From: Paenibacillus macerans
GTDB taxonomy: Bacteria > Bacillota > Bacilli > Paenibacillales > Paenibacillaceae
DNA length: 64,000 nucleotides
Direction of reading: 5' to 3'
NCBI RefSeq assembly: GCF_900454495.1
Contig: NZ_UGSI01000002.1
Span: 1,647,001 to 1,711,000, forward strand
The translations under genes and the position numbers were made by a program. Shown piece by piece: positions 1 to 9,336 of this stretch (its first letter is position 1; each line of letters begins with the position of its first letter). The notes below the pieces were generated by a model. It saw only the letters and a program-made list of their open reading frames with translations, ran no database searches and was not told where the DNA came from.

Positions 1-1547
1 AACGCGCCAAGCATGCCGATCAGCAATTGGGACAGCTCGATGGAGGGGGCCATTCCGATATAAAAGACGGCGGTTTCCGCGCCTTCGCGCAAGATCGCCA
101 GCCCCGACAAAACAAACAGCGACCACAAGCTTCCGCGCTCCATCGCGCCCCCGAATTGTTTGGCGATGTATTGGTTCCAGGCCTGCGCGCTGGATTTGCT
201 GTGCAAAAAATGCCCGACCGCCAGCATCATGACGACGGCCGCCAGGCCGATGAACCCTTCCAGCAGTTCGCGCGCGCCTCCCGACACCGCCTGGGCGACG
301 GCATAGGTAAGCACAACTGCCAACGCGGCGGACAACGCCAGGCCCGACCCGGCCCCCGCCCAAATAAACCGGCGTGCGGCCGGCTGGTTCGCCCGCTTCG
401 CAAAAGCGAGGAGCGCGGCCAGCACAAGGATGGCCTCCAGCCCTTCCCGCAGCAGAACGAGCGCTGCGTCCCAGGCGGTATAGGAGGTTTTAGCGGCCAG
501 AGGCTCCAGATCGCTCAGCATTTGGCTGATGATGTTCGCGGCGCGCATAAAATCGGGAGGGCTGGACAGCAGATAGCTTTGCGCTTCGGTCATACGGTTT
601 TCCGTAGCCGTGTATGCCGCCGGCGAGGAAATCGAAACCTCGCCTTCAACGCGGGGCCACATGACGATGAAGGCCTGCATTTGCTCCGCCGCCCCCGCGG
701 CATCGCCGGCAGCGGCCGCCTGGGCCGCCGCCTTAAGCAAAGCGATCGCATCCTTAAGGCCGGTTTGTCCGGCCGCGGGGAGGGCTGTGGCGGCCGAATC
801 GTCCAGCTTGCCGCCGATATAGTTTTGCAGCAGATCCGCCAGCTTTTGCAATTCGCCAGCCGCCTGCTCCGTTTTCACAGGGTCTGCTTGCAGCGCGATG
901 CGGACCAGGCTCATATGCGTCTCCACATCACTGTACACGCCGAAATGCCCGCTGCGGATCGGGCCCTCCATTTTGCTCCAGCCGTCCAAAATTTGCTTGA
1001 AGCGGCTTTGGGCTTCGTCGGGATTCCCGTTTTCCAGCGGCTTTAACGTGTTATTGACCATCTTCAGCAGCCGCCCGGCAGCTTCTTTTCCCATAGCGTC
1101 CGTTTCCGCCCGATCCCCGCCGCTTTGGATAAACTCGTTAACCTGCTTGGCTAACGTGGAGAGCCGGGTTTTGGCGTCGTCCGCGTCCTCGTTCCGGACC
1201 GCCTCCTTGGCTGCGGTCAACGCCTCGGAAACCGCCGCTGCCGCCTCGCCTGCCGGAGCGGAATCGATTTGTCCCCACGCTGCCTCGAACTTCTCCAGTT
1301 CGGCGGAAGCCTCGTCCCAATTGCCGCCGCCGGCTTCGACGAGGGCGCCGCCGACCAGCGGTAGCAGCGAATCTGATGCGGCGGACTTCGGCGTTTCGGC
1401 GGCGGCCCCGGCCCCGGACGCGAGGCAGGCGCAGACGGTTGCGAGCACCATAAGGCATACCGCGAGGCGCAGCGCACGGGAAGAAAGCCGGCGATCGCCC
1501 CGAAAACGTACCGGACTAGGCTGCGGCGCGTACGGTGTAATTGACAT
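1..1547 (-). CDS. efeU: FTR1-family iron permease EfeU (partial)
   Basis: High-affinity iron permease of the EfeUOB system, which takes ferric iron into the cell. The minus-strand frame starts at ATG 1545-1547 behind AGGAGGG and stays open to the window edge, so the C-terminus is missing. Residues about 10-45 form a signal peptide. A long extracytoplasmic, Ala/Glu/Lys-rich region of about 320 residues follows. The FTR1 membrane domain then begins with the iron-binding REGLE motif (near residue 370) and a second REGAE motif (near residue 490). The two REXXE motifs are diagnostic of FTR1 permeases. It is the third gene of efeO-efeB-efeU, 19 bp after efeB, and should be Fur-regulated with it. 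Confidence 0.9.
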   Translation of the reverse strand, partial: MSITPYAPQPSPVRFRGDRRLSSRALRLAVCLMVLATVCACLASGAGAAAETPKSAASDSLLPLVGGALVEAGGGNWDEASAELEKFEAAWGQIDSAPAGEAAAAVSEALTAAKEAVRNEDADDAKTRLSTLAKQVNEFIQSGGDRAETDAMGKEAAGRLLKMVNNTLKPLENGNPDEAQSRFKQILDGWSKMEGPIRSGHFGVYSDVETHMSLVRIALQADPVKTEQAAGELQKLADLLQNYIGGKLDDSAATALPAAGQTGLKDAIALLKAAAQAAAAGDAAGAAEQMQAFIVMWPRVEGEVSISSPAAYTATENRMTEAQSYLLSSPPDFMRAANIISQMLSDLEPLAAKTSYTAWDAALVLLREGLEAILVLAALLAFAKRANQPAARRFIWAGAGSGLALSAALAVVLTYAVAQAVSGGARELLEGFIGLAAVVMMLAVGHFLHSKSSAQAWNQYIAKQFGGAMERGSLWSLFVLSGLAILREGAETAVFYIGMAPSIELSQLLIGMLGA

Positions 1548-1566
1548 AAAACATGGCCCTCCTTTC

Positions 1567-2910
1567 CTAGATCAGCTGTTCCCCGATGTATCCGCCTTCG
1601 CGGATGCCGGGGAAGCAGGCGAATACGGCGCTGCCGATATGCAGGATATATTCGTTTAATTTATCGCTCTGCGCCAGCGTTTGCTGGATCGGGACGAATT
1701 GCTGCAGCAGGTTTCTTTGAAAGCTGATGAAAATAAGCCCGGCGTCGAGCTGCCCGGTTTTGGCGTCGATCCCCCCGGTGTAGGAGTACGACCGGCGCAA
1801 TATTTTGATCTTCCCATCCATATGCGCCAGGCGCGTGTGGGAAGTCATCGGCAGGAGAGGTTGTCCGGAGGCGTCTTTGGCCGCAAGATCAAGCGGGGCG
1901 AATTCGTCGGCCGAGCCCAGCGGCGCACCTGTATCCCGGTACCGTCCGAAGGTTTGCTCCTGGTCGGCGAGCGACGAGCGGTCCCAGATCTCGATGCGCA
2001 TCCGGATGCGGCGGACGGCCATATAACTGCCGCCTTCCATCCAGCCGGCACCGTCCCCGGGCTGCACCCAAACGGATTCGTTCATCGCCGCGGCATCCGA
2101 AGCGTCGGGATTGCCGGTCCCGTCCTTGAATCCCATCAGGTTGCGCGGCGTCCCACCGGACGGATCCACCGCGACCGTTCCCTGGAAGCCTTCCTGCATC
2201 CAGCGCAGCACGGCGGTGCCCCGCCCGATCCGGGCAAGGTTGCGAACGGCGTGGAACGCCACCTGCATATCGTCGGCGCACACCTGCACGGCCAAATCGC
2301 CGCCGCACCACTCCGGCTGCAGGGCGTCGCCGTTAAACGCCGGCAAGTCGGCGAAGGCGGCCGGGCGTTTAACGGCCAGGCCGAAGCGCCCGTCAAAAAA
2401 GGAAGGGCCGACGCCAAACGTCAGCGTTAGCCTGGATGGGGATAGGCCGGCCGCCTCGCCGGTGTCGGACGGGGGCAGGTTGAGCTTGTTGTTGCTGTCG
2501 CCGATCATCGCGCCTTTGGCCATCGCCGCCGCGGCTTTCGTCCAAGCCTGAAGCAGCTTGCGCACGTCGGCGGGTGAGCCGGTCGTCAGGTCGAAGGCGG
2601 CTAGGCAAAGGAAGTTTTGAGCCGGCGTGACGATGCCTGCCTGGCGGCTCCCGTAAAAAGGCACCCGGCCGCCCGCCGCCGCGGCTGACGATCCGCCTTT
2701 GCGGGCCAGCGCTTTTTGGGCCGCCATCACGCCGTACGCGCCGCCGCCTCCGAGCAGCAGGCCCAGTCCGCCCGCACCGGCCAGCTTCAACACATCGCGG
2801 CGGCTAAGCCGCTCGTTAAGCAGGCCGCCGCTTCCGGAGCCGCCGGCAGGATCGTCCGAGCTTTTTTGGGCGCCTTGCCGGACGTCTATTTTCAGGTCCG
2901 TTTTCTTCAT
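1567..2910 (-). CDS. efeB: Dyp-type heme peroxidase EfeB, Tat-exported
   Basis: Heme-dependent DyP peroxidase of the EfeUOB iron uptake system. It is thought to oxidise ferrous iron, or possibly deferrochelate heme, outside the membrane. The 447-residue protein has a twin-arginine signal (SRRDVLKLAG, Arg37-Arg38) followed by a Gly/Leu-rich hydrophobic stretch. The DyP signature GFKDG is at residues 260-264 with the distal Asp at 263. The likely proximal heme ligand is His358 in SHTRLAH, followed by ILRRSYSY. It lies 4 bp after efeO and 19 bp before efeU, so the three are cotranscribed. The length is normal for the family. Confidence 0.93.
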   Translation of the reverse strand: MKKTDLKIDVRQGAQKSSDDPAGGSGSGGLLNERLSRRDVLKLAGAGGLGLLLGGGGAYGVMAAQKALARKGGSSAAAAGGRVPFYGSRQAGIVTPAQNFLCLAAFDLTTGSPADVRKLLQAWTKAAAAMAKGAMIGDSNNKLNLPPSDTGEAAGLSPSRLTLTFGVGPSFFDGRFGLAVKRPAAFADLPAFNGDALQPEWCGGDLAVQVCADDMQVAFHAVRNLARIGRGTAVLRWMQEGFQGTVAVDPSGGTPRNLMGFKDGTGNPDASDAAAMNESVWVQPGDGAGWMEGGSYMAVRRIRMRIEIWDRSSLADQEQTFGRYRDTGAPLGSADEFAPLDLAAKDASGQPLLPMTSHTRLAHMDGKIKILRRSYSYTGGIDAKTGQLDAGLIFISFQRNLLQQFVPIQQTLAQSDKLNEYILHIGSAVFACFPGIREGGYIGEQLI

Positions 2911-2914
2911 CGTT

Positions 2915-3841
2915 CTAAACTCCCAAAAGCGTGCCCATGTTGGACAAAGGTTCGGCCAGGGCGTCTAGATTTTGGCTTAACTTGCGGACATCCTCTTCCT
3001 TGAGCTGATCGTAGTTCATATATCCTTTACCCTCTTTGAACTGGGCGAGCTCTTGCTCCAGGGCGGCAAACCGTTCGGCGATTTGCTTATCCAGTTCGGC
3101 GTCCTGCTTCGCCAGCTGCGGCGACAGCAGCTCGTAGATTTTTTTCGCGCCTTCCACGTTGGCGGCGAAATCGTACAAGTCGGTGCGGGAGTACCGCTCC
3201 TCTTCGCCCGTTACTTTGGATGTGGACACTTCGTTCAACAGTTCGACGGCTCCGGTAACGAGCAGGGGAGCCTGGATATCGACCGTCTCCACCAAAGCCC
3301 GCAGCTGTTTGGCGTCGCTGAGCAGGCGGTCGGCAAACTCCTTCTGCCCGTCCGTCGATCCGTCTTCCCACAGCGCTTTTTCGATACGGTGGAAGCCGCG
3401 CCATTCCGCGGCGTCGACATCACCGTCGCGCGCGTCAATGTTTGGATCGAGGTCGCCCAGCGCCTCGGCGATCGGCTCAATGCGTTCATAATGCATGCGG
3501 GCCGGCGCATACAGCGCTTTGGCCGTTTCGATGTCCCCGCCATTTACGGCTTCAACGAATTTACCCGTTTCGGTAACGAAAGCGTCGCATTCCTGAATGA
3601 CGTATTCCCGGTATTGCCCGATGGCCGTTTGAAAATCCGGCTTGGCGGACTCCGCGCCGTTTCCGTTTGCGACGTTATGGCTGTCGGCGCCATTCCCGCC
3701 GGCCGCGCCGCCGCTCGCCGCACCGCCGCTCGCCGTCTGGGCAAGGCTGCCGTTTTCGGCTTGTTTTCCGTCCCCGCAGCCGGACAAAAGCAATGCCGCG
3801 GATAAGATCAAAGCGGTGGAAACCGTATAACGATAATTCAT
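2915..3841 (-). CDS. efeO: EfeO/EfeM-type iron-binding lipoprotein
   Basis: Membrane-anchored periplasm-side component of the EfeUOB iron transporter (imelysin/M75 family), which binds iron and passes it to EfeU. The N-terminus has a lipoprotein signal ending in the lipobox LLSGC, then a Gly/Ala/Asn-rich linker of about 45 residues, then the helical M75 domain with the His-Glu motif HYERIE that resembles the family's metal-binding HXXE site. Two starts are possible: ATG at 3841, or an in-frame TTG at 3847. An AAGGGGG ribosome site lies 11 and 5 nt from them respectively. ATG is given, but TTG is not excluded. It is the first gene of the efe operon. Confidence 0.9.
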   Translation of the reverse strand: MNYRYTVSTALILSAALLLSGCGDGKQAENGSLAQTASGGAASGGAAGGNGADSHNVANGNGAESAKPDFQTAIGQYREYVIQECDAFVTETGKFVEAVNGGDIETAKALYAPARMHYERIEPIAEALGDLDPNIDARDGDVDAAEWRGFHRIEKALWEDGSTDGQKEFADRLLSDAKQLRALVETVDIQAPLLVTGAVELLNEVSTSKVTGEEERYSRTDLYDFAANVEGAKKIYELLSPQLAKQDAELDKQIAERFAALEQELAQFKEGKGYMNYDQLKEEDVRKLSQNLDALAEPLSNMGTLLGV

Positions 3842-3920
3842 GATCAAAAATGCCCCCTTATCGGTTAACCTAAAGTTTCTTAGTCGAATGGCTATGAGAA
3901 AAAGCCATCAAAACTACGAA

Positions 3921-3935
3921 TGATAATGATTATCA
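3921..3935. promoter_or_regulatory. Fur box upstream of efeOBU
   Basis: TGATAATGATTATCA is a perfect 7-1-7 inverted repeat and matches the classic Bacillus Fur box exactly. It lies about 80 bp upstream of efeO. Iron-loaded Fur is therefore expected to repress the whole operon. The rest of the 350-bp interval to gerE (3842-4191) is AT-rich, and no further gene is visible in it. Confidence 0.85.
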
Positions 3936-4191
3936 CTTTCACCAACTAACATCTTAATCAGAAGCGATTTCGGCGTCAATAAAAATTTTAATTAAATGGG
4001 GCATCGCCGGTCTGGCGCGCTTCGGGCCGCCGGGTTATGATGTTATATACCATGTACCATGGCGTTCAAGTAGGGCATCGCCCATTTTGCCGCAGCACCG
4101 CACCATTACTACGGTTTCTTCATAAGATGTGTTGACTGTATCCCTTAACCTTGTTAAACCATAAAACCCGAGCAAGGAGGGGTGACGCATT

Positions 4192-4416
4192 ATGAAGAGC
4201 AGCGATCGTAACAGCAAATTTCTGTTGACTCATCGTGAGCGGGAGGTTTTCGAGCTTCTCGTGCAGGATAAAACGACGCGCGACATCGCGGGGCAGCTGT
4301 TTATCAGCGAAAAAACCGTACGTAATCACATTTCGAATGTCATGCAAAAGTTGAATGTCAAAGGTCGTGCGCAGGCGGTTGTCGAGCTGATCAAGCTTGG
4401 GGAGCTAAAAATCTAA
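4192..4416 (+). CDS. gerE: GerE-type LuxR-family sporulation regulator
   Basis: Small DNA-binding protein that in Bacillus tunes late mother-cell (sigma-K) spore coat gene expression. The 74-residue protein consists almost entirely of one LuxR/GerE helix-turn-helix domain (LTHREREVFELL near residue 12, then ISEKTVRNHISNV as the recognition helix region) and lacks any receiver domain. The length equals that of B. subtilis GerE. A very strong site, AAGGAGGGGTGA, precedes the ATG by about 7 nt. No sigma-K promoter could be assigned with confidence. It is monocistronic; the next gene is convergent. Confidence 0.88.
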   Translation: MKSSDRNSKFLLTHREREVFELLVQDKTTRDIAGQLFISEKTVRNHISNVMQKLNVKGRAQAVVELIKLGELKI

Positions 4417-4553
4417 CGGTATTCTATATGGCTGAACAGAAAACCGTAAACCTTCTTTTTCATTCCGTCTTTGAAGCGGGAGGGAGAGGAGGTTTTTTTG
4501 TTTTGTCGGGGGTGGCCGCTAGCCCTCCCTTTGAACCGACATATTGTCGCAAA

Positions 4554-4581
4554 CAAAAAAGCCGTCCAGGTCCGGACAGCT
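4554..4581 (-). terminator. Terminator of the M20 dipeptidase gene
   Basis: Read on the minus strand, a short GC-rich hairpin (GTCC/GGAC core, positions 4561-4580) runs into a T tract (4555-4560), 18 bp past the stop codon of the M20 peptidase gene. Confidence 0.6.
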
Positions 4582-4598
4582 TTTGTTGGATATTTGGC

Positions 4599-5954
4599 TT
4601 ACAGCGACTTGAGGTAATGGACGATCGTCAGCAGCCCTTTGTCGAAGTTCTCCAGGTTGAAATGTTCGTTCGGGGCGTGCAGGTTTTCATCCGGCAGCCC
4701 AAAGCCCATCATGACGGCCGGGGCGGACAACACGCGCGACAGCGTTTCGACGATCGGAATCGAGCCGCCGTCTTTGGTGAACAAGGCGCGGGTCCCGTAT
4801 ACGGCGGCGTAGGCGTCTGCCGCTTTTTGCAGCATCGGGTCCGACGGATCGATCGAGAAGGCGCGGGCTTTTTCGGTAGCCTTGACGCTCAAGGTCGCGC
4901 CAGGCTGCAAATGCGCGCGCAGGTGGCGTTCGATCCGGTCAATCGTGGCCTGCGGGTCCTGATCTCCTACGAGCCGGCAGGTGATTTTGGCGTGGGCTTC
5001 CTTCGGCAGCACCGTTTTGGTGCCCTCTCCTTGGAATCCGCCCCACACCCCGTTCAGCTCCAGCGTCGGACGGGCGCCTGTCCGTTCCACGAAGGAATAG
5101 CCTTCTTCTCCGTACAGGGTCTCCAAGCCGAGGTCATGTTTCAACTTCTCTTCGTCAAACTGCTGCTTGGCGAATTCTTCCCGCAATTCCGGGGTCAGCT
5201 CGGGCACCCCTTCATAAAACCCTTCTACCGTAATGCGGCCTTTCTCGTCATGGAGAGAGGCGAGCAGAGAGGCCATCGCATGCAAGGCGTTTGGTACGCC
5301 GCCGCCAAATGTGCCGGAATGCAAATCGGTGTTGGCCGTATAAAGGGAAATCTCCAGTGCGCACAATCCGCGCAGGCCGATGCAGATCGCCGGTTTGCCC
5401 GGGGCCAAGAGCGCGGTATCGGAAATCAGAATGCAATCGGCCGCCAGCTTCTCCTGATTCGCTTCCAGGAAGGAAGGCAAGTTGGGGCTGGTGATCTCCT
5501 CTTCGCCTTCGATGCAAAACTTGATATTGACCGGCAGTTGCTGCTCCTGTTTGAGGAGCGCTTCCACCGCTTTGATGTGCATGAATACCTGCCCTTTGTC
5601 ATCGGTGGCGCCCCGGGCGTACAGCTTGCCGTTCCGGATCGAAGGCTCGAACGGAGGCGTCTCCCACAGATTCAGCGGGTCTACCGGCTGGACGTCGTAA
5701 TGCCCGTAGACCAGGATGGTCGGCTTGCCCGGAGCGTGCAAATGCTCGGCGTAAACTACCGGATGCCCGGCGGTCGGGTGGATTTCCACGCCTTCCATGC
5801 CGGCCCGGCGAAGCGCGTCGGCGATCCATTCGGCCGCTTTCAGCACATCGCCTTTATGTTCGGACAGCGCCGAAACACTGGGGATTTTCAGCAATTCCCC
5901 CAGCTCATTCAAATGTTGTTCTCGATGCTTGCTAAAGTAAGATTGGTAGTCCAT
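4599..5954 (-). CDS. M20-family metallo-dipeptidase
   Basis: Cytoplasmic zinc dipeptidase of peptidase family M20 (PepV/CNDP-like), releasing amino acids from dipeptides. Length is 451 residues. The metal-binding motif YGHYDVQP (His85, Asp87) is followed by the bridging Asp118 in ARGATDDKG and the catalytic Glu cluster EGEEE (149-153). A second conserved block, LHSGTFGGG, marks the start of the dimerisation lid domain. The gene starts with ATG behind GGAGG-type sequence and is monocistronic. The exact substrate cannot be told from sequence; a more general aminoacyl-hydrolase role is possible. Confidence 0.85.
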   Translation of the reverse strand: MDYQSYFSKHREQHLNELGELLKIPSVSALSEHKGDVLKAAEWIADALRRAGMEGVEIHPTAGHPVVYAEHLHAPGKPTILVYGHYDVQPVDPLNLWETPPFEPSIRNGKLYARGATDDKGQVFMHIKAVEALLKQEQQLPVNIKFCIEGEEEITSPNLPSFLEANQEKLAADCILISDTALLAPGKPAICIGLRGLCALEISLYTANTDLHSGTFGGGVPNALHAMASLLASLHDEKGRITVEGFYEGVPELTPELREEFAKQQFDEEKLKHDLGLETLYGEEGYSFVERTGARPTLELNGVWGGFQGEGTKTVLPKEAHAKITCRLVGDQDPQATIDRIERHLRAHLQPGATLSVKATEKARAFSIDPSDPMLQKAADAYAAVYGTRALFTKDGGSIPIVETLSRVLSAPAVMMGFGLPDENLHAPNEHFNLENFDKGLLTIVHYLKSL

Positions 5955-6184
5955 CGTTTTTTGTTCCTCCCGAACTGGATTTACCAGTATATTCTACACC
6001 TTTTTCGCCAAGAACACGAATGACGGAAACAGGATTTTGGGGGGTTTTTGGCGGATAGCTTAAAAATAACTTAAAAATCGCTCTCTGTTTTTTTATCCTT
6101 ATTTAAGGTATACCCCAACGATTTCTGTTAAAGTCAAGAATATGGTTAAAAAGTCTGCTATTTGAAGAAGGGAGTAAAGAACAT

Positions 6185-7429
6185 ATGGAAGACAAAGAGA
6201 AGAAGGAGCTGGAAGCGGCCGACGAGGCGGCGCCAAGGCCGGAGGACGAAACGGCGGAAACTGCAGAAACTGCAAAAACAGCGGATACAGCCGATAAGGC
6301 TGAAGGACAAGCCCGCGGCGCGGATGAACCGGCTGGGCAGCGTGAGCAAGAAGGCGAGGGCCAAACAACGGGCGGCGCCGTAGAGCTGACGAAAGCGGAA
6401 TACGACCCGGCTCTCGGCTTGCAGCATACCGCCGAGGATGCCGGCGGGCGCGATGGCGGAGACGTTCCGGTGATGGAGGCCGAGGATTTTTCGGAGCAGG
6501 GAACGCCAGTGCAGACGTCAAATGGGGGCAAGCTTTGGCCGATCGTTTCGCTGGTGCTGGCCGTTTTGCTCGTCGTCGTACTGATCAAGCCACCGTTCGC
6601 GGCGAAAAAAGCCGAAGCGGTCGCTACGGTCAACGGCGTAGAAATTACGAAAGACCAATTGTATAACAAAATGGCGGCGCAAGGCGGCGAGCAGGTGCTT
6701 TCCGGCATGATCGACCAGGAACTGATCGACCAGGAAGCCAAGAAACAGAATATTACGATCACCGACGCCGATATCGACGCGGAAATCAAAGATACCTATA
6801 TCGCTCAGTTCGGTTCCGAGGAAGCGCTGAAACAGGCGCTCGTTCAATACGGGATGACGATGGACAATTTGCGGAGCGAGATTGCCAATCAGCTGAAGCT
6901 GACCAAACTGCTCGAGCCGCAAGTGAAAGTCACCGACGACCAAATCAAGCAGATGTTTGAGACATATAAAGAATCCTTCAATACTCCGGAGCAGGTTCGG
7001 GCATCGATCATTCTTGTGAAAACGGAAGACGAAGCGAAGAACATCATCAAACAGTTGAATGGAGGCGCGGACTTCGCGGAACTGGCGAAGAGCAAATCGC
7101 TGGATACGGCGACGAAGGACAAAGGCGGGGATATCGACTTCTTTGCCCGCGGGCAGCAAGAAACGGCCATCGAGGATGCGGCTTTTAAGCTGGCCAAGGG
7201 CGAAATCAGCGATCCGGTGAAAACAAGCGGGGGTTATCAGGTTATCAAGGTAACCGACCGCAAGGAAGCGCACACGGCTACGTTGGCAGAGGAGAAGGAA
7301 AAAATCCGCAAAATGCTGGTAAGCCAGCAGGTTTCGCAAATGTCGGACGCCTGGCTGCAAAACCTTCACAGCAAATCGAAGATTACGAATACGCTCACGG
7401 ACGCGAACGGCGCCGCTGCAGCGCAATAA
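6185..7429 (+). CDS. Membrane-anchored PrsA-like peptidyl-prolyl isomerase
   Basis: Foldase that should assist folding of secreted proteins outside the membrane by prolyl cis-trans isomerisation. The 414-residue protein begins with about 115 acidic, Ala/Glu-rich, probably disordered cytoplasmic residues, then one membrane segment (about 118-135), a SurA/PrsA-type helical chaperone region, and a parvulin (PpiC) domain ending in SGGYQVIKVTDRKE. Unlike classical PrsA it has no lipobox; it is anchored by an uncleaved signal-anchor helix behind a long cytoplasmic tail, which is unusual. The start is supported by GAAGGGAG 9 nt upstream. It is followed by a strong terminator. Confidence 0.85.
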   Translation: MEDKEKKELEAADEAAPRPEDETAETAETAKTADTADKAEGQARGADEPAGQREQEGEGQTTGGAVELTKAEYDPALGLQHTAEDAGGRDGGDVPVMEAEDFSEQGTPVQTSNGGKLWPIVSLVLAVLLVVVLIKPPFAAKKAEAVATVNGVEITKDQLYNKMAAQGGEQVLSGMIDQELIDQEAKKQNITITDADIDAEIKDTYIAQFGSEEALKQALVQYGMTMDNLRSEIANQLKLTKLLEPQVKVTDDQIKQMFETYKESFNTPEQVRASIILVKTEDEAKNIIKQLNGGADFAELAKSKSLDTATKDKGGDIDFFARGQQETAIEDAAFKLAKGEISDPVKTSGGYQVIKVTDRKEAHTATLAEEKEKIRKMLVSQQVSQMSDAWLQNLHSKSKITNTLTDANGAAAAQ

Positions 7430-7460
7430 TATGAAAATGTCGCAAGTTTGTTGGATGGAG

Positions 7461-7493
7461 CCGCCGAAGCAATAACGTTTCGGCGGTTTTTTT
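7461..7493 (+). terminator. Terminator of the PrsA-like gene
   Basis: CCGCCGAA (7461-7468) pairs with TTCGGCGG (7479-7486), followed directly by seven T. A consensus TATAAT at 7498-7503, just past the T run, is a plausible -10 for the following methyltransferase gene, though its -35 is weak. Confidence 0.88.
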
Positions 7494-7553
7494 CGAGTAT
7501 AATAAGGATAGAGCAATGCAGTATCGGCTGGTGCTGTATGGGAGGCAAAAGAC

Positions 7554-8309
7554 ATGTCGGATTGGTATGAACGGAGCTTCGGGGAAGATTATCTGCTCGT
7601 CTACAAGCATCGGGATCAGTGGGGAGCCCGGCGCGAGGCGGAAAAGCTGATCTTTTGGCTGAACCTGCCGCCCGGCGCTAAAGTGCTTGATTTATGCTGC
7701 GGCATGGGGCGGCATTCCCTCGTCTTCGCGGAGGCGGGTTATGAGGTCACCGGGGTCGATTTGTCGGAGGTGCTGCTGCGGGAGGCGAAGCGGAACGATG
7801 CCAAGCGGATCGTGCGCTGGGTGCGGGCCGATATGCGGAACCTGCCGCTCGCGGGAGGTTTTGACGCCGTCTTGAACTTATTTACTTCCTTCGGTTATTT
7901 TCACGACGATCATGAACATATCCAGGTGCTGCGGGAGGTGGCGCGGATGTTGAAGCCCGGGGGCCGCTTTGTCATCGATTATTTGAACCCGGCTTATACG
8001 GCGGTGCATCTCGTGCCCCGGTCCGAACGAATGGACGAGGGTCAGCTCATCACCGAACGCCGCGTCATCGAAGACGGTTATGTCAAAAAGCACATCACGA
8101 TTACAAAGGAGAATGGCCCGGGAGCGGGAGCGGACGGAGCCTGGGCAAGGGAATACATGGAACGGATCAAACTGTACTCGAAAGAGGAATTTGCCGTTAT
8201 GCTGGAAGAGGCCGGACTGGTTTTGGAGCAAATCCATGGGGATTATGGCGAAGACGGCTATGACCCCGAAACGTCGCCTCGGATGATTTTGGCGGGTAGC
8301 CGCCCATGA
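7554..8309 (+). CDS. Class I SAM-dependent methyltransferase
   Basis: Predicted S-adenosylmethionine methyltransferase of unknown substrate, 251 residues. Motif I is VLDLCCGMGRHS (near residue 43), followed by the acidic ribose-binding residue in VTGVDLS, and MLKPGGRFVIDYLNP as the post-motif region. The Rossmann core is complete. The stop codon overlaps the start of the next gene (ATGA), so it is translationally coupled to the hydrolase. Small-molecule or protein methylation are both possible; nothing in the sequence decides. Confidence 0.82.
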   Translation: MSDWYERSFGEDYLLVYKHRDQWGARREAEKLIFWLNLPPGAKVLDLCCGMGRHSLVFAEAGYEVTGVDLSEVLLREAKRNDAKRIVRWVRADMRNLPLAGGFDAVLNLFTSFGYFHDDHEHIQVLREVARMLKPGGRFVIDYLNPAYTAVHLVPRSERMDEGQLITERRVIEDGYVKKHITITKENGPGAGADGAWAREYMERIKLYSKEEFAVMLEEAGLVLEQIHGDYGEDGYDPETSPRMILAGSRP

Positions 8310-9304
8310 AGACGATGCTTGCGATTCAAACCTGGGACAAAGAAGGCGTTATCCGGGTACCCTTGCCGATGGCTCCTCCGCTGCGCTGGGTGAACAGCTA
8401 TATGCTGCGCGGTCCGGAGGGGATCACAATCATCGATCCGGGGCCGAGGACCGCCGAGACCGAGCGGGAATGGTTGCTCGCCCTGCGCCAGCTTGACATC
8501 GCTCCGGGCGATGTGGCGCAAATCATGGTGACCCATCACCATCCCGACCATTACGGACTGGCGGGATATTTGCAGTCTATAACCGGGGCGGCCGTCCGCA
8601 TGTCCCGGCGCGCTTACGAAGAGACACAGCTGATGTGGGGGAAGGACAGCGTCATGAACGAGGAATTGCCCCGCCTATTCCGGCGCCACGGCATGCCGCC
8701 TGTTTGGAGCGGCCAGTTGCCGCCGCATCTCCGGAGCTTTTTTTCGCAGGTGACCCCGGCGCCCGAGGTTGACTTTATCCGGGAAGGGGAGGCGGTGGTG
8801 ATGGGCGGGCGATGCTGGCTGCCGCTCGAAAGCGCGGGACATGCCCCGGGGCATTTGTCCTTCTATGACCCTGAGCGCAAGCTGATGTTTTGCGGCGACG
8901 CCGTACTGCCGCAAATTTCCCCCAATATCAGCTTTTTGCCCGGCAGCGACCCGCAGCCGCTGCAATCGTTCCTCACATCACTCGAACGGTTTGCGAGCTA
9001 TGAGGTGAGGATCGCTTTTCCGGGGCATCGCCATCCGTTCGAGCATTTCCCTGAACGCGTCCACATGCTGCTGGAGCATCACGAGGAGCGGCTGGCGCGG
9101 ATCGAAGGGCTGCTGCGGCCGCGGCCGCAGACCGGGTTCGAGGTTTGCGCCGCGCTGTTCGGCACCGACCTTGGCATCCACCAAATGCGCTTTGCCATGG
9201 CCGAAACGCTGGCCCATCTGGTCGAACTGGTACGCCGCGGGCGTGCCAGGGAGCGGTTGACAAGCGGGGAAGCCGCGGTGGAATTTCATCTTACGATGCG
9301 ATAA
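8306..9304 (+). CDS. Metallo-beta-lactamase-fold hydrolase
   Basis: Predicted zinc hydrolase of the MBL superfamily, 332 residues, cytoplasmic. The metal site HHHPDH fits HXHXDH. Later ligands are AGHAPGHLSF, FCGDAVLP and GHRHPFEH, giving the full set of five family motifs. The C-terminal helical region suggests the glyoxalase II/RNase Z-like small-molecule branch with an extra C-terminal domain. It overlaps the methyltransferase by 4 bp (ATGA), so the two probably act together. The substrate is unknown. Confidence 0.83.
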   Translation: MKTMLAIQTWDKEGVIRVPLPMAPPLRWVNSYMLRGPEGITIIDPGPRTAETEREWLLALRQLDIAPGDVAQIMVTHHHPDHYGLAGYLQSITGAAVRMSRRAYEETQLMWGKDSVMNEELPRLFRRHGMPPVWSGQLPPHLRSFFSQVTPAPEVDFIREGEAVVMGGRCWLPLESAGHAPGHLSFYDPERKLMFCGDAVLPQISPNISFLPGSDPQPLQSFLTSLERFASYEVRIAFPGHRHPFEHFPERVHMLLEHHEERLARIEGLLRPRPQTGFEVCAALFGTDLGIHQMRFAMAETLAHLVELVRRGRARERLTSGEAAVEFHLTMR

Positions 9305-9310
9305 ACATAC

Positions 9311-9336
9311 AAAAAGCGGCCTATGGCCGTTTTTTA
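9311..9336 (+). terminator. Terminator after the MBL hydrolase gene
   Basis: The hairpin CGGCC-TAT-GGCCG (9317-9329) is flanked by A and T runs, immediately after the hydrolase stop codon. Confidence 0.8.

Noticed and set aside
27..1046. A 339-codon plus-strand frame opposite efeU
   Set aside because: The minus-strand frame contains signal peptide and REXXE motifs; the plus frame is low-complexity Gln/Arg/His-rich shadow.
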